A stretch of DNA of 64,000 nucleotides from UBA1402 sp964575345 (GTDB taxonomy: Bacteria > Bacteroidota > Bacteroidia > Bacteroidales > UBA1402), in assembly GCA_964575345.1 (NCBI GenBank), contig CAZNQD010000006.1, positions 1 to 64,000 on the forward strand, written 5' to 3'. How positions within the stretch are numbered: position 1 is the first letter of the stretch; the number at the start of each line of letters is the position of its first letter. The position numbers and the translations under genes are program-made. Shown in pieces: positions 26,319 through 35,937 of the stretch. A model generated the notes under the pieces. That model saw nothing but the letters and a program-made list of their open reading frames with translations. It did not search any database and had not been told where the DNA came from.

Positions 26319-27551
26319 ATGAAAAAGGTTCATTTAAAAAAGCAAGGCAGAACGATATTGTATCTTGCTGTAAGCATGGCTCTGTTTGCTGCCTGTGGAC
26401 AAAAAAACACGACCAAACCACTTTCAGTTCGCATGGCCGAAAGCGAAATGATCAGGGTACCTGTCCCGACCGATTTGGATTCAGGTAAGGGTCGCCTCAA
26501 ATGGAACTATACGCAAGGGTTGGAGTTGCTGGCTTTTATGGATTTGTACGATGCGAGCGGAGAAGAGCGTTTTTGGAATTATGCCGCCCGATATGCTGAT
26601 ACCATAATCAGCTCTCAGGCCGGGATTATTTCCTATAAAAAAACCAACTACAATATTGACCATATTTGTCCCGGGCGAATTTTGTTTCGCATGTACGACA
26701 GAACCGGAGAGGCAAAATATAAAATGGCACTTGACACCTTGTTCTCGCAGTTACAAACACATCCCCGCACCTCCGGGGGAGGTTTCTGGCACAAAAAAGT
26801 CTATCCTTATCAAATGTGGCTGGACGGCTTGTATATGGGGCAACCCTTTTATGCCGAATACATTAAACGCTATGTCGACGCTTCAAAGCAGCAGCACCTG
26901 TATGAAGATGTCGTTCATCAGTTTGTCACTGTGGGCAAGCACACCTACGATTCTGTTACCGGAGTATACAGGCATGGTTGGGACGAAAGCCGCACTATGT
27001 TCTGGGCTGACAGGGAAACAGGACAATCAGCCCATTGCTGGGGCAGAGGTTTGGGCTGGTATGTGATGGGCCTGGTGGATGCTTTGGATTACATACCGGG
27101 GCAGGAAGAGCGTCAGGCTTTGATTGATATTCTAAGAGATATATACGAGGTTCTGCCTAAATACGCAGATCCCAAAACCGGCATGTGGTATCAGGTTCTG
27201 GAGTTTCCCGGGAGGGAGGGTAATTATCAGGAATCTACCGCATCCATCATGTTTGTGTATGGCCTGCTCAAAGGAGTTAAAACAGGTATTTTTGACGCCT
27301 CTTACCGCAAAACGGCACTGCAATGGTACGAGAAGTTTGTGGATCGCTTCGTAAAAGAAAATCCGGACGGGACCATCAGCATCACCGACTGTTGCGCAGG
27401 TGCCGGACTGGGCGGTTCGCAAAATCGCAGCGGAAAATACGACTATTACATTAACGAAACCATTATCATCGAAAACGACTGCAAGGCCGTGGGACCGTTT
27501 ATTCAGGCTTCGTTGATTTACGAGGAATTCAAGTCCGGAAGACGGAAATGA
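26319..27551 (+). CDS. GH105-type unsaturated rhamnogalacturonyl hydrolase lipoprotein
   Basis: 410 residues from the ATG at 26319 (a GTG precedes it directly). Lipoprotein signal: KK followed by ILYLAVSMALFAAC, with lipobox Cys near residue 26. (Alpha/alpha)6-barrel markers of the YteR family are FWHKKVYPYQMWLDGLYMG with the catalytic Asp, HGWDESRTMFWAD and CWGRGLGWYVMGLVDAL, then CCAGAGLGG near the end. It would remove unsaturated uronic acid from rhamnogalacturonan or related oligosaccharides in the periplasm. No SusC/SusD pair or lyase is adjacent, so this is a lone glycan gene rather than a polysaccharide utilization locus. Confidence 0.85.
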   Translation: MKKVHLKKQGRTILYLAVSMALFAACGQKNTTKPLSVRMAESEMIRVPVPTDLDSGKGRLKWNYTQGLELLAFMDLYDASGEERFWNYAARYADTIISSQAGIISYKKTNYNIDHICPGRILFRMYDRTGEAKYKMALDTLFSQLQTHPRTSGGGFWHKKVYPYQMWLDGLYMGQPFYAEYIKRYVDASKQQHLYEDVVHQFVTVGKHTYDSVTGVYRHGWDESRTMFWADRETGQSAHCWGRGLGWYVMGLVDALDYIPGQEERQALIDILRDIYEVLPKYADPKTGMWYQVLEFPGREGNYQESTASIMFVYGLLKGVKTGIFDASYRKTALQWYEKFVDRFVKENPDGTISITDCCAGAGLGGSQNRSGKYDYYINETIIIENDCKAVGPFIQASLIYEEFKSGRRK

Positions 27552-27655
27552 AATTCAACTTGGTAATGCTCTTTACTCTTGACGCATTTGTTGTCTCAAA
27601 ATCCCAAAAGTATCTAAAAATTGGCTACTTAGAGATTTAAATGCAAAACAAATTG

Positions 27656-27663
27656 TATCTTTG
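27656..27663 (+). promoter_or_regulatory. -7 element of mdh promoter
   Basis: TATCTTTG, 69 bases before the mdh ATG. The resulting leader of about 60 bases contains a short CCCT...AGGGG hairpin. No -33 TTG at the usual spacing. Confidence 0.5.
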
Positions 27664-27732
27664 TCATCCCTTTATAAGAGGGGTTTTAAAAATAGTATAA
27701 ATAGTATAATAAGTTGATTTAGATCTAATTTT

Positions 27733-28671
27733 ATGTCAAAAGTAAGCGTAATAGGAACAGGAAATGTAGGTGCAACGTGTGCGGGTTTGTTGGCAATCAA
27801 CGAAGTTGCAGATGAAATTGTCCTTTTGGACGTTAGAGAAGGAATTGCCGAGGGCAAAGCTCTCGATATGAAACAAGCTTCATGCTTTTTCAACATGTAC
27901 CCCAAAATTACAGGCACTACAGAAGACTATTCCAAAACAGCCGGCTCTGATGTGGTAGTGATTACTTCGGGTATTCCCCGTAAACCCGGAATGACCAGAG
28001 AAGAACTCATTAGTGTGAATGCCGCCATAGTAAAAGAGGTTACATTTAATGTCTTAAAGTATTCTCCCGATGCCATACTGGTTGTTATCAGCAATCCCAT
28101 GGACACCATGACTTACCTGGTCCAGAAAATCTCAGGCCTTCCAAAAAACCGGGTTATTGGAATGGGAGGAATTTTAGACAGTTCCCGTTTCAAAACTTAT
28201 TTGAGCATGGCTCTGGGCGATGCTAATCTGAACGACATCCAAGCCAGCGTAATTGGCGGACACGGAGACACTACCATGATACCGCTGACCCGATTCGCCA
28301 CCTATAAGGGCATTCCGGTTTCGGAATTTCTTACCGAAGAGGCTTTGAATAAGGTAGTAACTGACACTATGGTTGGCGGAGCCACCCTTACCAAATTGCT
28401 GGGTACTTCGGCCTGGTATGCCCCCGGAACTGCAGGAGCTTACCTGGTAGAATCCATTTTGCATGACCAGAAAAAGGTGCTGCCATGCAGCGTCTATCTC
28501 GATGGCGAATACGGACAAAAAGACATTTGCATTGGTGTTCCGGTAGTAGTTAGCAAAAACGGCTGGGAAAAAGTCGTTGACTTCAAACTCAACGCTGCAG
28601 AACAGGCTTTGTTTGAAGCGAGCGCTGAGGCTGTTCGGTCCACCAACGATGTACTGAACGCTGTAGTGTAA
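27733..28671 (+). CDS. mdh: malate dehydrogenase
   Basis: NAD-dependent malate/oxaloacetate interconversion. In anaerobic Bacteroidales it belongs to the reductive branch leading to fumarate and succinate. 312 residues, LDH-like MDH group: Rossmann motif VIGTGNVGATCAGLLA, coenzyme loop Asp in ADEIVLLDVREG, active-site loop with the substrate-discriminating Arg in GIPRKPGMTREEL, and catalytic His in IGGHGDTTMIPL. It is followed by a strong hairpin terminator, so it is probably monocistronic. Confidence 0.95.
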   Translation: MSKVSVIGTGNVGATCAGLLAINEVADEIVLLDVREGIAEGKALDMKQASCFFNMYPKITGTTEDYSKTAGSDVVVITSGIPRKPGMTREELISVNAAIVKEVTFNVLKYSPDAILVVISNPMDTMTYLVQKISGLPKNRVIGMGGILDSSRFKTYLSMALGDANLNDIQASVIGGHGDTTMIPLTRFATYKGIPVSEFLTEEALNKVVTDTMVGGATLTKLLGTSAWYAPGTAGAYLVESILHDQKKVLPCSVYLDGEYGQKDICIGVPVVVSKNGWEKVVDFKLNAAEQALFEASAEAVRSTNDVLNAVV

Positions 28672-28678
28672 TTTTATC

Positions 28679-28714
28679 GGGGAAGCTGTGGTAACAAGCT
28701 TCCCCTTACATTTT
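28679..28714 (+). terminator. rho-independent terminator of mdh
   Basis: 9-bp perfect stem GGGGAAGCT / AGCTTCCCC (28679-28687, 28697-28705) with a 9-base loop, followed by TTACATTTT; begins seven bases past the mdh stop. Confidence 0.7.
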
Positions 28715-28720
28715 CTCAAA

Positions 28721-29245
28721 ATGCAGAAAACTTCTGATACCAGCCGGAAAATACTTATAGTTAGCCTTGTTATGCTGCTTTGCTGCGGAACTGCTCGAAA
28801 GTTGTATGCCCAACAGGACAGTATTGATCAATCCGGAGAGCGCTTTGTACAGCGTTTGCAAACTTCCGAAAAAAACAAGGGTGTTGTACGGATTTATCAG
28901 GACGGGCGCATTGTTGACTTAATTGGCAGTAAGCAAGTGCCGGCTAACATAATCAAAGACGGAGACAAAACCCTGGTCAGTTTGAATGGCTGGCGTATTC
29001 AGATTTTTTCCGGAAACAATCAGGCCACTGCCAAAGAAGAAGCTTTTCGCAAAGAAGCTTTAGTAAAGGCCAAACTCCCTGATCTGAACACTTATGTCAT
29101 TTATAACGCTCCCTTTTGGAGGGTGCGTGTCGGAGATTTCTTTACTTACGAAGAGGCCTACGAGGTCTTACTCGATTTAAGAAGAAGTTTCGTATTCGGA
29201 CGCGAAATGTCAATAGTCCGCGAAAAAATACAGGTGGAACCCTAG
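28721..29245 (+). CDS. SPOR-domain-like secreted or membrane protein
   Basis: 174 residues from the ATG at 28721; an upstream ATG-led frame overlaps the mdh terminator and is less likely. A hydrophobic N-terminal segment (ILIVSLVMLLCCGTA) is a signal peptide or anchor, with possible cleavage after YAQ. The C-terminal region, WRIQIFSGNNQATAKEEAF through FWRVRVGDFFTYEEAYEVL, matches the SPOR fold that binds denuded peptidoglycan glycan strands. Bacteroidota have many such small SPOR proteins of unknown role; a link to cell division is only inferred. Confidence 0.75.
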   Translation: MQKTSDTSRKILIVSLVMLLCCGTARKLYAQQDSIDQSGERFVQRLQTSEKNKGVVRIYQDGRIVDLIGSKQVPANIIKDGDKTLVSLNGWRIQIFSGNNQATAKEEAFRKEALVKAKLPDLNTYVIYNAPFWRVRVGDFFTYEEAYEVLLDLRRSFVFGREMSIVREKIQVEP

Positions 29246-29291
29246 CCGGCAAAGCTGCCTCGCTTATGATCGGGATAAAGAACTAGAACCT

Positions 29292-29885
29292 ATGATAGAC
29301 AAACGATTAATTCTCGGAACTGAACCCAATCCTATTCAGGATGAAATTGCCGGACATTACTTGGAAATTTTGCGTTTGCTGGGAGAAGACACGCAACGCG
29401 AAGGCTTATTGAAAACACCAAAACGCATAGCTAAAGCCATGCAATTTCTTACTTACGGTTATCACCTGGATCCCGAAGAAGTGTTGAAAACGGCTAAATT
29501 TCATGAAGAATACCGACAAATGGTTATTGTCAGGGATATAGATTTTTATTCCATGTGCGAACACCATATGCTGCCCTTTTACGGTAAAGCCCACGTGGCT
29601 TATATTCCCAATCAGTATATTACTGGCCTGAGTAAGATTGCCCGGGTGGTAGATATTTTTTCACGCCGCCTGCAATTGCAGGAACGCATGACCACGCAGA
29701 TTAAAGAATGCATTCAAAAAACCCTCGATCCTCTGGGGGTAATGGTTGTGATTGAGGCACAACATCTTTGTATGCAAATGCGGGGAGTGGAAAAACAAAA
29801 TTCGGTTACTGTCACTTCCGATTTTACCGGTGTCTTTAACCAAGCAAAGACCAGGCAGGAATTTATGAACCTTATCGAAAGATAA
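29292..29885 (+). CDS. folE: GTP cyclohydrolase I
   Basis: Converts GTP to dihydroneopterin triphosphate, the first step of folate/pterin synthesis. 197 residues. Zinc ligands are present: Cys and His in FYSMCEHHMLPFYGKAH, and the second Cys in AQHLCMQMRGVEKQNS. GTP-binding residues lie in GLSKIARVVDIFSRRLQLQE. The SMCEHHxxP signature is intact, so this is the zinc-dependent FolE and not the FolE2 type. It is followed after 35 bases by the hydroxyacid dehydrogenase gene. Confidence 0.96.
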   Translation: MIDKRLILGTEPNPIQDEIAGHYLEILRLLGEDTQREGLLKTPKRIAKAMQFLTYGYHLDPEEVLKTAKFHEEYRQMVIVRDIDFYSMCEHHMLPFYGKAHVAYIPNQYITGLSKIARVVDIFSRRLQLQERMTTQIKECIQKTLDPLGVMVVIEAQHLCMQMRGVEKQNSVTVTSDFTGVFNQAKTRQEFMNLIER

Positions 29886-29920
29886 GGAGCTTCAACAAAA
29901 TTACTGTTGAAAAGAAGGCC

Positions 29921-30886
29921 ATGAAAAAGAACTATTCCATTTGTGTGCTGGACGCTTTTACCTGTAATCCCGGAGACTTATCCTGGAATGCTCTTCGTCA
30001 ATTCGGAGAATTGCAGGTGCACGAGCGCAGTCTCGGGGAAAAAGTTCTTGAGCGGGCAATAGAGGCCGATATTTTGTTGACTAACAAAGTGGTAGTCAAC
30101 GAAGACCTGATAAAGAAACTACCCCGGCTTAAGTATATCGGAATACTGGCTACCGGCTATAATGTGGTTGATATACACGCTGCCAAAGCCCGCAACATTG
30201 TTGTGACCAATATTCCTGCTTACGGCACCGATTCGGTGGCCCAGATGGTATTTGCTCATGTGCTCAACATTTGCAATCAAGTTCAATATCACGTACAGGA
30301 AGTGAAAAAAGGCCGTTGGTCGGGATGCCGTGATTTTTCTTTTTTCGATAAACCTTTGATGGAACTCAAAGGCAAAACAATGGGTATTGTGGGTTTAGGC
30401 AAAATAGGAATGGCCACCGCCAAATTAGCTTTGGCTTTCGGAATGGAAGTTATTGCCCTTACAAGCAAGACTAAAAACGATTTACCTGCAGGTATTAGTC
30501 CGGTCTGCGAAGAAGATTTATTTCGCCAAAGTGACGTGTTAAGCCTGCATTGCCCCCTTACACCCGAAAGCAGAGGCTTTGTGCAAAAAGAAAAACTGGC
30601 CTTAATGAAAGCCGGAGCCATACTGGTAAATTTGAGCCGGGGGCCATTGGTCAACGAAGAAGACCTTGCCTGGGCTCTGAATAACGACAAACTCTATGCA
30701 GCAGCTGTGGATGTGTTATCTAAAGAACCTCCCCGGTCCGATAACCCCTTACTGACAGCCAAAAATTGCTATATCACCCCTCATATTGCCTGGGCAAGCA
30801 AAGAAGCCCGTGCCCGTTTGATTGCTCAGGCAGTCGAAAATGTCAGGGCTTTTGTGGAAGGTCATCCGATTAACCGAATCGATTAA
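29921..30886 (+). CDS. D-2-hydroxyacid dehydrogenase (glycerate/hydroxypyruvate reductase type)
   Basis: 321 residues. NAD motif GIVGLGKIGMATAKLALAFG; catalytic Arg in VNLSRGPLVNEEDL, Glu in LSKEPP, and His in ITPHIAWASKEAR. The family reduces 2-keto acids to D-2-hydroxyacids. The N-terminal region (LLTNKVVVNEDLIKKLPRLK) and overall length fit the glycerate dehydrogenase group common in Bacteroidales; lactate or phosphoglycerate specificity is less likely because an ACT-type serine-binding domain is absent. It probably sits on one transcript with folE. Confidence 0.85.
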   Translation: MKKNYSICVLDAFTCNPGDLSWNALRQFGELQVHERSLGEKVLERAIEADILLTNKVVVNEDLIKKLPRLKYIGILATGYNVVDIHAAKARNIVVTNIPAYGTDSVAQMVFAHVLNICNQVQYHVQEVKKGRWSGCRDFSFFDKPLMELKGKTMGIVGLGKIGMATAKLALAFGMEVIALTSKTKNDLPAGISPVCEEDLFRQSDVLSLHCPLTPESRGFVQKEKLALMKAGAILVNLSRGPLVNEEDLAWALNNDKLYAAAVDVLSKEPPRSDNPLLTAKNCYITPHIAWASKEARARLIAQAVENVRAFVEGHPINRID

Positions 30887-30948
30887 TTCAGGGCCTTTAA
30901 TCTATAGCCCGAAAATCAGGAAAACTTTATTCGGAAAGTAAGGCCCGG

Positions 30949-30972
30949 CAGCTTTCAAGGCTGTTTATTTAT
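30949..30972 (+). terminator. possible weak terminator after hydroxyacid dehydrogenase
   Basis: 6-bp stem CAGCTT / AGGCTG (one G-U pair), 3-base loop, followed by TTTATTTATTTT. It overlaps the 3' end of the convergent PgpH gene. Confidence 0.3.
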
Positions 30973-33020
30973 TTTGCTTCCTGGGGGTAAGCTATTCGCG
31001 TATGATAGATGCTTTTTAATTTTTGTTTAAAGACCGATTTAATGATCTCCAATTCCTGGAAGGTAATGGGTACACTCTTATAGGCCCCTTCCTGAATTTG
31101 TCTGTTGATGAGCTTCTCTACCAGCTCCGAGATGCTGCTTTCGGAATACTCTGTTAAACTGTGCGAAGCAGCCTCAACGGTATCGGCCATCATCAGAATA
31201 GCTGTCTCTTTAGAAAAAGGATTCGGCCCCGGATAGTAAAATGCTTCTTTTGGAGGCTCCTGGCCTGGATGTTCGTTTTTGTAGGTGGTGTAGAAGTAAC
31301 GCGCCGGTCCGGTGCCGTGATGAGTAGTAATGAAGTCTTTCACCACTTTGGGCAGGTGGTATTGATTGGCCAGTTTGAGACCCTCGCCAACATGATCTAC
31401 TATTATTTTGGCTGCCCTTTCTGTTTCCATTTTGCTTAAGGGATTTTGTCCGCCCACCTGGTTCTCGGTAAAATAGGCCGGATTTTGCATTTTGCCCAGA
31501 TCGTGATACAGGGCTCCGGTTCTTACCAGTTGTGAATTGGCGTTGATTTCCTGAGCGGCAGCGGCAGCCAGGTTGGAAACTTGCAGGGAATGTTGGAAAG
31601 TGCCCGGAGAACTTTCCGAAAACAAGCGGAGCAAAGGGGAGTTAATATTGGAAAGCTCCATCAGAGTGACATTGGAAGTATAGCCGAACATCCATTCAAA
31701 TAAATAAATCAGGAGGTAAGTGGTGAACATGAGCACCGAGTTAATGGCAAAAAAGACATACATTTGCCATTGAAGCTGATTGGGCGCTCCCTCTTGAATA
31801 TAAGCTATGCCGGTGTAGAATATTGAATAGCAGACAAAAGTCCAAATGATGCACAAAATCAATTGTGAACGCTGAGTAAGCTCCTTGAGCGAGAAGACCA
31901 CAGCCATACCGACAGTGAGCTGCAGCATCAAAAACTCAAAGGGGAAGGGAGCAATGGCGGAACAGATCAATACGGTGATGGCATGAGTGAAATAAGCCGT
32001 TCTGGCGCTGAAGAAGGTACAAATCATCACAGGCAGTATGGCATAGGGAATCATGTAGATGCTCAAGGTGCTGTTTCTTACCACCAGGGCGCTCAACAAA
32101 CTAAGACTAGTAATAAGAATCAGTAAAAAGAGGATGTTGTGGGTTTTATTGTAAATTTCGGGTGTAAAATACTTAAGAAAGAGGAACAGCATCAATAACA
32201 GGCCGGCTACCCATACAATCTGGCCGGCCAGCACCCAGTTCTCTGTCGAATTTATATTACGTTCTTCTGCTGCCTTTTTTAATGAAGACAGTTTTAGAAA
32301 AGTGACAGCATTGACAATTTCGCCCTTATCAATGATACGTTCTCCGCGCTGGACCAGTCCTGAGGTCTCAGACACCTCAGCAATCACCGCTTCTTTCGAT
32401 TGTTCAGAGGTTACCCGGTCATAACTTAGGTTTTCCCGGAGATATTCTTCTATCTTGCATATACTGACCAAGGTATCGCGATGTATATGTGCCGGCAGAT
32501 TGCTCAAAATGGCAGAATAGGCTTCTTTAATGGTAAAAACCGAAGACAGATCGCGGGTCTCAGCCATAGGTTTAGTCACTACCATCAGTGATCTAAACTT
32601 TTCCTTTAGGAATTCGTTCCGGACAGAAGCCGAAATGATGCCTGCACCATAGACCAAGGCAAGCTGATCGTTTAAATAAGTTTTGTAACGCAAGGGTACG
32701 GTAGCCCTTAAGTATAAGTCGTAATTACGATTGAAATTGCCAATCATTTCTGCCGAGACCATTGTGTCCATTACAACGTAAGGTTTGTGCGTCCTTAACA
32801 GACTGTCTTTTTCGGCAGCCAGTTCTTCCTGGTTTTTAATAACAGGAAAACTGTAGGGGGCTGTGAGCAAGCCGTAGCGCCAGGGCTTACCTTCCTGAAA
32901 CTGATAGCGAAATCTGCCTTCTCTGGGGAAAGCATAAAGGATCAGGCCCGCTGCAACAACGAAAAGGAAGATCTTGAAAATCGTGGATGCGGTATTTAGT
33001 TTAGGTTTGAATTTTGCCAT
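30969..33020 (-). CDS. 7TM-HD family phosphohydrolase (PgpH-type c-di-AMP phosphodiesterase)
   Basis: 683 residues from MAKFKPKLNTAST at 33020. After an N-terminal membrane helix (about 12-30) comes a large extracytoplasmic 7TMR-HDED domain (about 40-265). Seven hydrophobic spans follow (about 270-470), then a C-terminal cytoplasmic HD domain. HD residues are SFQHS-like FQHSLQVSNLA, ALYHDLGKMQNP, ITTHHGTG and MMADTVEAAS. The same architecture in Listeria PgpH hydrolyses the osmolyte/cell-wall messenger c-di-AMP; that activity is inferred here. No cyclase gene lies in the window. It is divergent from gltX. Confidence 0.88.
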   Translation of the reverse strand: MAKFKPKLNTASTIFKIFLFVVAAGLILYAFPREGRFRYQFQEGKPWRYGLLTAPYSFPVIKNQEELAAEKDSLLRTHKPYVVMDTMVSAEMIGNFNRNYDLYLRATVPLRYKTYLNDQLALVYGAGIISASVRNEFLKEKFRSLMVVTKPMAETRDLSSVFTIKEAYSAILSNLPAHIHRDTLVSICKIEEYLRENLSYDRVTSEQSKEAVIAEVSETSGLVQRGERIIDKGEIVNAVTFLKLSSLKKAAEERNINSTENWVLAGQIVWVAGLLLMLFLFLKYFTPEIYNKTHNILFLLILITSLSLLSALVVRNSTLSIYMIPYAILPVMICTFFSARTAYFTHAITVLICSAIAPFPFEFLMLQLTVGMAVVFSLKELTQRSQLILCIIWTFVCYSIFYTGIAYIQEGAPNQLQWQMYVFFAINSVLMFTTYLLIYLFEWMFGYTSNVTLMELSNINSPLLRLFSESSPGTFQHSLQVSNLAAAAAQEINANSQLVRTGALYHDLGKMQNPAYFTENQVGGQNPLSKMETERAAKIIVDHVGEGLKLANQYHLPKVVKDFITTHHGTGPARYFYTTYKNEHPGQEPPKEAFYYPGPNPFSKETAILMMADTVEAASHSLTEYSESSISELVEKLINRQIQEGAYKSVPITFQELEIIKSVFKQKLKSIYHTRIAYPQEAK

Positions 33021-33123
33021 AGCTTTCAATCTGATTATTTGGCCGGAACCTTTAAACAAGGGCGAAAATTACAAAAAAAACCATAGGCGGCAATAACCAG
33101 GGCCGAATTTTAAAAATATCTTG

Positions 33124-33131
33124 TACTTTTG
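33124..33131 (+). promoter_or_regulatory. -7 element of gltX promoter
   Basis: TACTTTTG, 19 bases before the ATG at 33151. It lies within the first codons of a longer reading from 33121, which supports the downstream start. No clear -33 box. Confidence 0.45.
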
Positions 33132-33150
33132 CTCTCAAAATGTTTATGTT

Positions 33151-34674
33151 ATGTCCGAATTCAATACTGTACGCGTCCGTTTTGCTCCCAGTCCCACAGG
33201 CCCTCTGCACATCGGAGGTGTAAGGACCGCTCTTTACAATTTTTTATTTGCCCGGCATGCCGGCGGTACCATGATTTTACGCATAGAAGATACCGACAGC
33301 AAACGCTTTGTGCCCGGAGCCGAAGAATACATTGTGGAATCCTTGCAATGGCTCAATATCCAAATTGACGAGGGCGTTTCTATGGGAGGCGCCTATGGCC
33401 CTTATCGCCAATCGGAACGGAAAGAAATTTACAAAAAATACGTAGCTCAACTGCTGGAACAAGGCAAAGCCTATCTGGCGTTTGATTCTCCCGAACAGCT
33501 TGAGGCAAAACGAGCAGAAGATCCTAATTTTCAATACGATGCCTCAAGCCGCCTGAGCATGATTAACTCGCTGACTTTAACTTCGGCTGAGGTCGACGAA
33601 AGATTGCAGGGAGGCGAAGATTATACCGTTCGTTTCAAGATAGAGCCTAATCGCAGTATAGAGGTGCAGGATATGATCAGAGGAAAGGTGGTTTTTAATT
33701 CGAGCGTTTTAGATGACAAGGTCTTATATAAGTCGGCCGATCAATTGCCTACCTATCACCTGGCCAATGTGGTGGACGATCACCTGATGGAAATCAGCCA
33801 CGTAATCAGGGGAGAAGAATGGCTGCCCTCCACTCCGTTGCATGTTTTACTGTACGAAGCCTTTGGCTGGGACAAACAAATGCCCCTCTTTGCTCATTTG
33901 CCCTTGTTGCTTAAGCCCGATGGTAAAGGGAAACTAAGCAAGCGTGACGGCGACCGCCTGAATTTTCCGGTATTCCCGTTGGACTGGAAAGATCCTCAAA
34001 GCGGAGATATTAGCAAAGGTTATCGCGAAGCCGGCTATTTTCCCGGTGCAGTCATCAATTTTCTCGCTTTGCTGGGTTGGAATCCCGGGGACGACAGGGA
34101 AGTTTTTTCAATGGATCAATTGATAGAAGACTTTACCATAGAACGTTGCAGCAAAAGCGGAGCCAAGTTCGATTACGAAAAAGCCCGTTGGTTCAACCAT
34201 CACTATATGCAGGAGCTGGACAACAGCGCCTTGGCAGAGAGCTTGTTACCCTTGATTGAAGCAAAAGGGTTCAAAACATCTCCCGCATTTGTAGAGGCCA
34301 TTTTAGTTTATATTAAGGAAAGAATGTTTTTCCTGCAGGATTTTTGGGATCAGGCCTCCTATTTTTTTGTTGCCCCCGATCAATACGATGCCAAGACTGT
34401 GGCCAAACGCTGGAAGCCCGAATCTGCAGCTCAATTGGCAGAATTAGGCGTTTTCCTCGAAGGCATCAGCGATTATTCCGATGCTGAAGCAATCGAAAGC
34501 GAAGTGAAAGCCTGGATAGAACAAAAATCATACAATATGGGTTTGATTATGAATGCTTTTCGATTGACCTTGGTGGGCGAAGGCAAGGGCCCGCGCATGT
34601 TTGATATTGTCAGTCTGCTCGGGAAAGAAGAAACGCTGCAGCGTTTGCGTAGAGCCATAAAAACGCTGGGATAA
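33151..34674 (+). CDS. gltX: glutamyl-tRNA synthetase
   Basis: 507 residues from MSEFNTVRVRFAPSPTG. Class I synthetase: HIGH-type motif in PSPTGPLHIGGVRTALYN and KMSKS-type motif as GKLSKRDGDRL. LRIEDTDSKRFVPGAEE is the usual glutamate-tRNA segment, and the C-terminal helical anticodon-binding domain follows. It could be discriminating or non-discriminating; the presence of asnS in the window suggests Asn is charged directly, but Gln charging is undetermined. waaA follows after 30 bases. Confidence 0.95.
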   Translation: MSEFNTVRVRFAPSPTGPLHIGGVRTALYNFLFARHAGGTMILRIEDTDSKRFVPGAEEYIVESLQWLNIQIDEGVSMGGAYGPYRQSERKEIYKKYVAQLLEQGKAYLAFDSPEQLEAKRAEDPNFQYDASSRLSMINSLTLTSAEVDERLQGGEDYTVRFKIEPNRSIEVQDMIRGKVVFNSSVLDDKVLYKSADQLPTYHLANVVDDHLMEISHVIRGEEWLPSTPLHVLLYEAFGWDKQMPLFAHLPLLLKPDGKGKLSKRDGDRLNFPVFPLDWKDPQSGDISKGYREAGYFPGAVINFLALLGWNPGDDREVFSMDQLIEDFTIERCSKSGAKFDYEKARWFNHHYMQELDNSALAESLLPLIEAKGFKTSPAFVEAILVYIKERMFFLQDFWDQASYFFVAPDQYDAKTVAKRWKPESAAQLAELGVFLEGISDYSDAEAIESEVKAWIEQKSYNMGLIMNAFRLTLVGEGKGPRMFDIVSLLGKEETLQRLRRAIKTLG

Positions 34675-34704
34675 TGTGATCTGTTTTCAATTAATCTGTT
34701 TATT

Positions 34705-35937
34705 ATGTATCGTCTCTTTTTTTCGGTGTACGTGGCTTTGTTCCATTTAGTTGCACTTTTTCATAAAAAAGCCGGGAAAATAGTCAAAGGCCAGCAAAAC
34801 AGTTGGAAGATCCTGAAGAACCTCAATCCCAAAAAGAACTATCTTTGGTTTCACGCTTCATCGCTGGGTGAGTTTGAGCAGGGAAGACCCTTGATGGAAG
34901 CTGTTGCCCGTACGTATCCCCAGTATTCTGTCTTGTTGACTTTTTATTCACCTTCGGGTTATGAGGTGCAAAAAAACTACCAGGGGGCCGATGTGGTTTG
35001 TTATCTGCCTTTCGATATGATGTGCAACGTCAGGCGATTTATAAAATTGGTGCAGCCCAAAGCCGTTTTTTTTATTAAGTATGAATTTTGGCCCAATTAT
35101 CTGAAAGAATTAAATAAAAAGGCTATTCCTGTTTACCTTGTTTCCGGCGTGTTTCGCAAGAACCAGTTGTTTTTTAAACCTTGGGGTGGATTTTATCGCA
35201 GACTGCTCAGGCTCTTCAGTGCTTTCTTTGTTCAAAACGAAGCCTCAAAGGCTTTACTTAACTCCATAGGAGTAAACAACAAGGTCTTCATTACCGGCGA
35301 CACCCGCTGTGACCGTGTTAAGGATATAGCCACTCATGCACCCGAACAGGAACGGATAAAAGAATTTGCCCGTGATGCTATGGTGTTGGTCGCCGGCAGT
35401 ACCTGGCCCGAAGACGAAGAAATAATCATTCCCTACGTCAATGCACAGACCGAATGGAAACTAATCATTGCTCCGCACGAAATTGAAGAAGATCGCCTGA
35501 GAGAGATAGAAAAGCTCCTGAATCGCCCCTTCGTGCGCTATTCCGCCATGAAAAACGAAGACGCTGGAAGGGTTGAATGTATCATTATTGACAGCTTTGG
35601 ATTATTGTCTTCGGTATATCGTTACGGGCAGACAGCCTATATAGGGGGTGGTTTTGGAGCCGGCATACACAACATTCTGGAAGCTGCCGTTTATGGTCTC
35701 CCGGTTTTGTTTGGCCCCAATCATGCCAAATTCGAAGAAGCGCAAGCTTTGATCAAGGCAGGAGCCGCCTTTTGCGTAAATTCTCAAAACGATTTGGAAG
35801 ACGACCTGGATAAATTTCTCGCAAGCAACAAGGCCCTGGCTCAGGCCGGAGAAAGGGCCCGGGCCTATGTGAAAGAAAAATCGGGAGGCACGGCTAAAAT
35901 TCTGGATGTCTTGAAAGCCGAACTGTTTAAGGCTTGA
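34705..35937 (+). CDS. waaA: 3-deoxy-D-manno-octulosonic acid (KDO) transferase
   Basis: Adds KDO to lipid IVA at the cytoplasmic face of the inner membrane during LPS assembly. 410 residues; an N-terminal membrane anchor (LFFSVYVALFHLVALFH), then the GT30 fold. Markers: NYLWFHASSLGEFEQGRP with the catalytic Glu, VFFIKYEFWPNYLKELN, TGDTRCDRV, VAGSTWPEDEE and GGGFGAGIHNILEAAVYG. One copy, so mono- or bifunctionality is open. Its stop directly abuts the stop of the convergent flippase gene. Confidence 0.94.
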   Translation: MYRLFFSVYVALFHLVALFHKKAGKIVKGQQNSWKILKNLNPKKNYLWFHASSLGEFEQGRPLMEAVARTYPQYSVLLTFYSPSGYEVQKNYQGADVVCYLPFDMMCNVRRFIKLVQPKAVFFIKYEFWPNYLKELNKKAIPVYLVSGVFRKNQLFFKPWGGFYRRLLRLFSAFFVQNEASKALLNSIGVNNKVFITGDTRCDRVKDIATHAPEQERIKEFARDAMVLVAGSTWPEDEEIIIPYVNAQTEWKLIIAPHEIEEDRLREIEKLLNRPFVRYSAMKNEDAGRVECIIIDSFGLLSSVYRYGQTAYIGGGFGAGIHNILEAAVYGLPVLFGPNHAKFEEAQALIKAGAAFCVNSQNDLEDDLDKFLASNKALAQAGERARAYVKEKSGGTAKILDVLKAELFKA

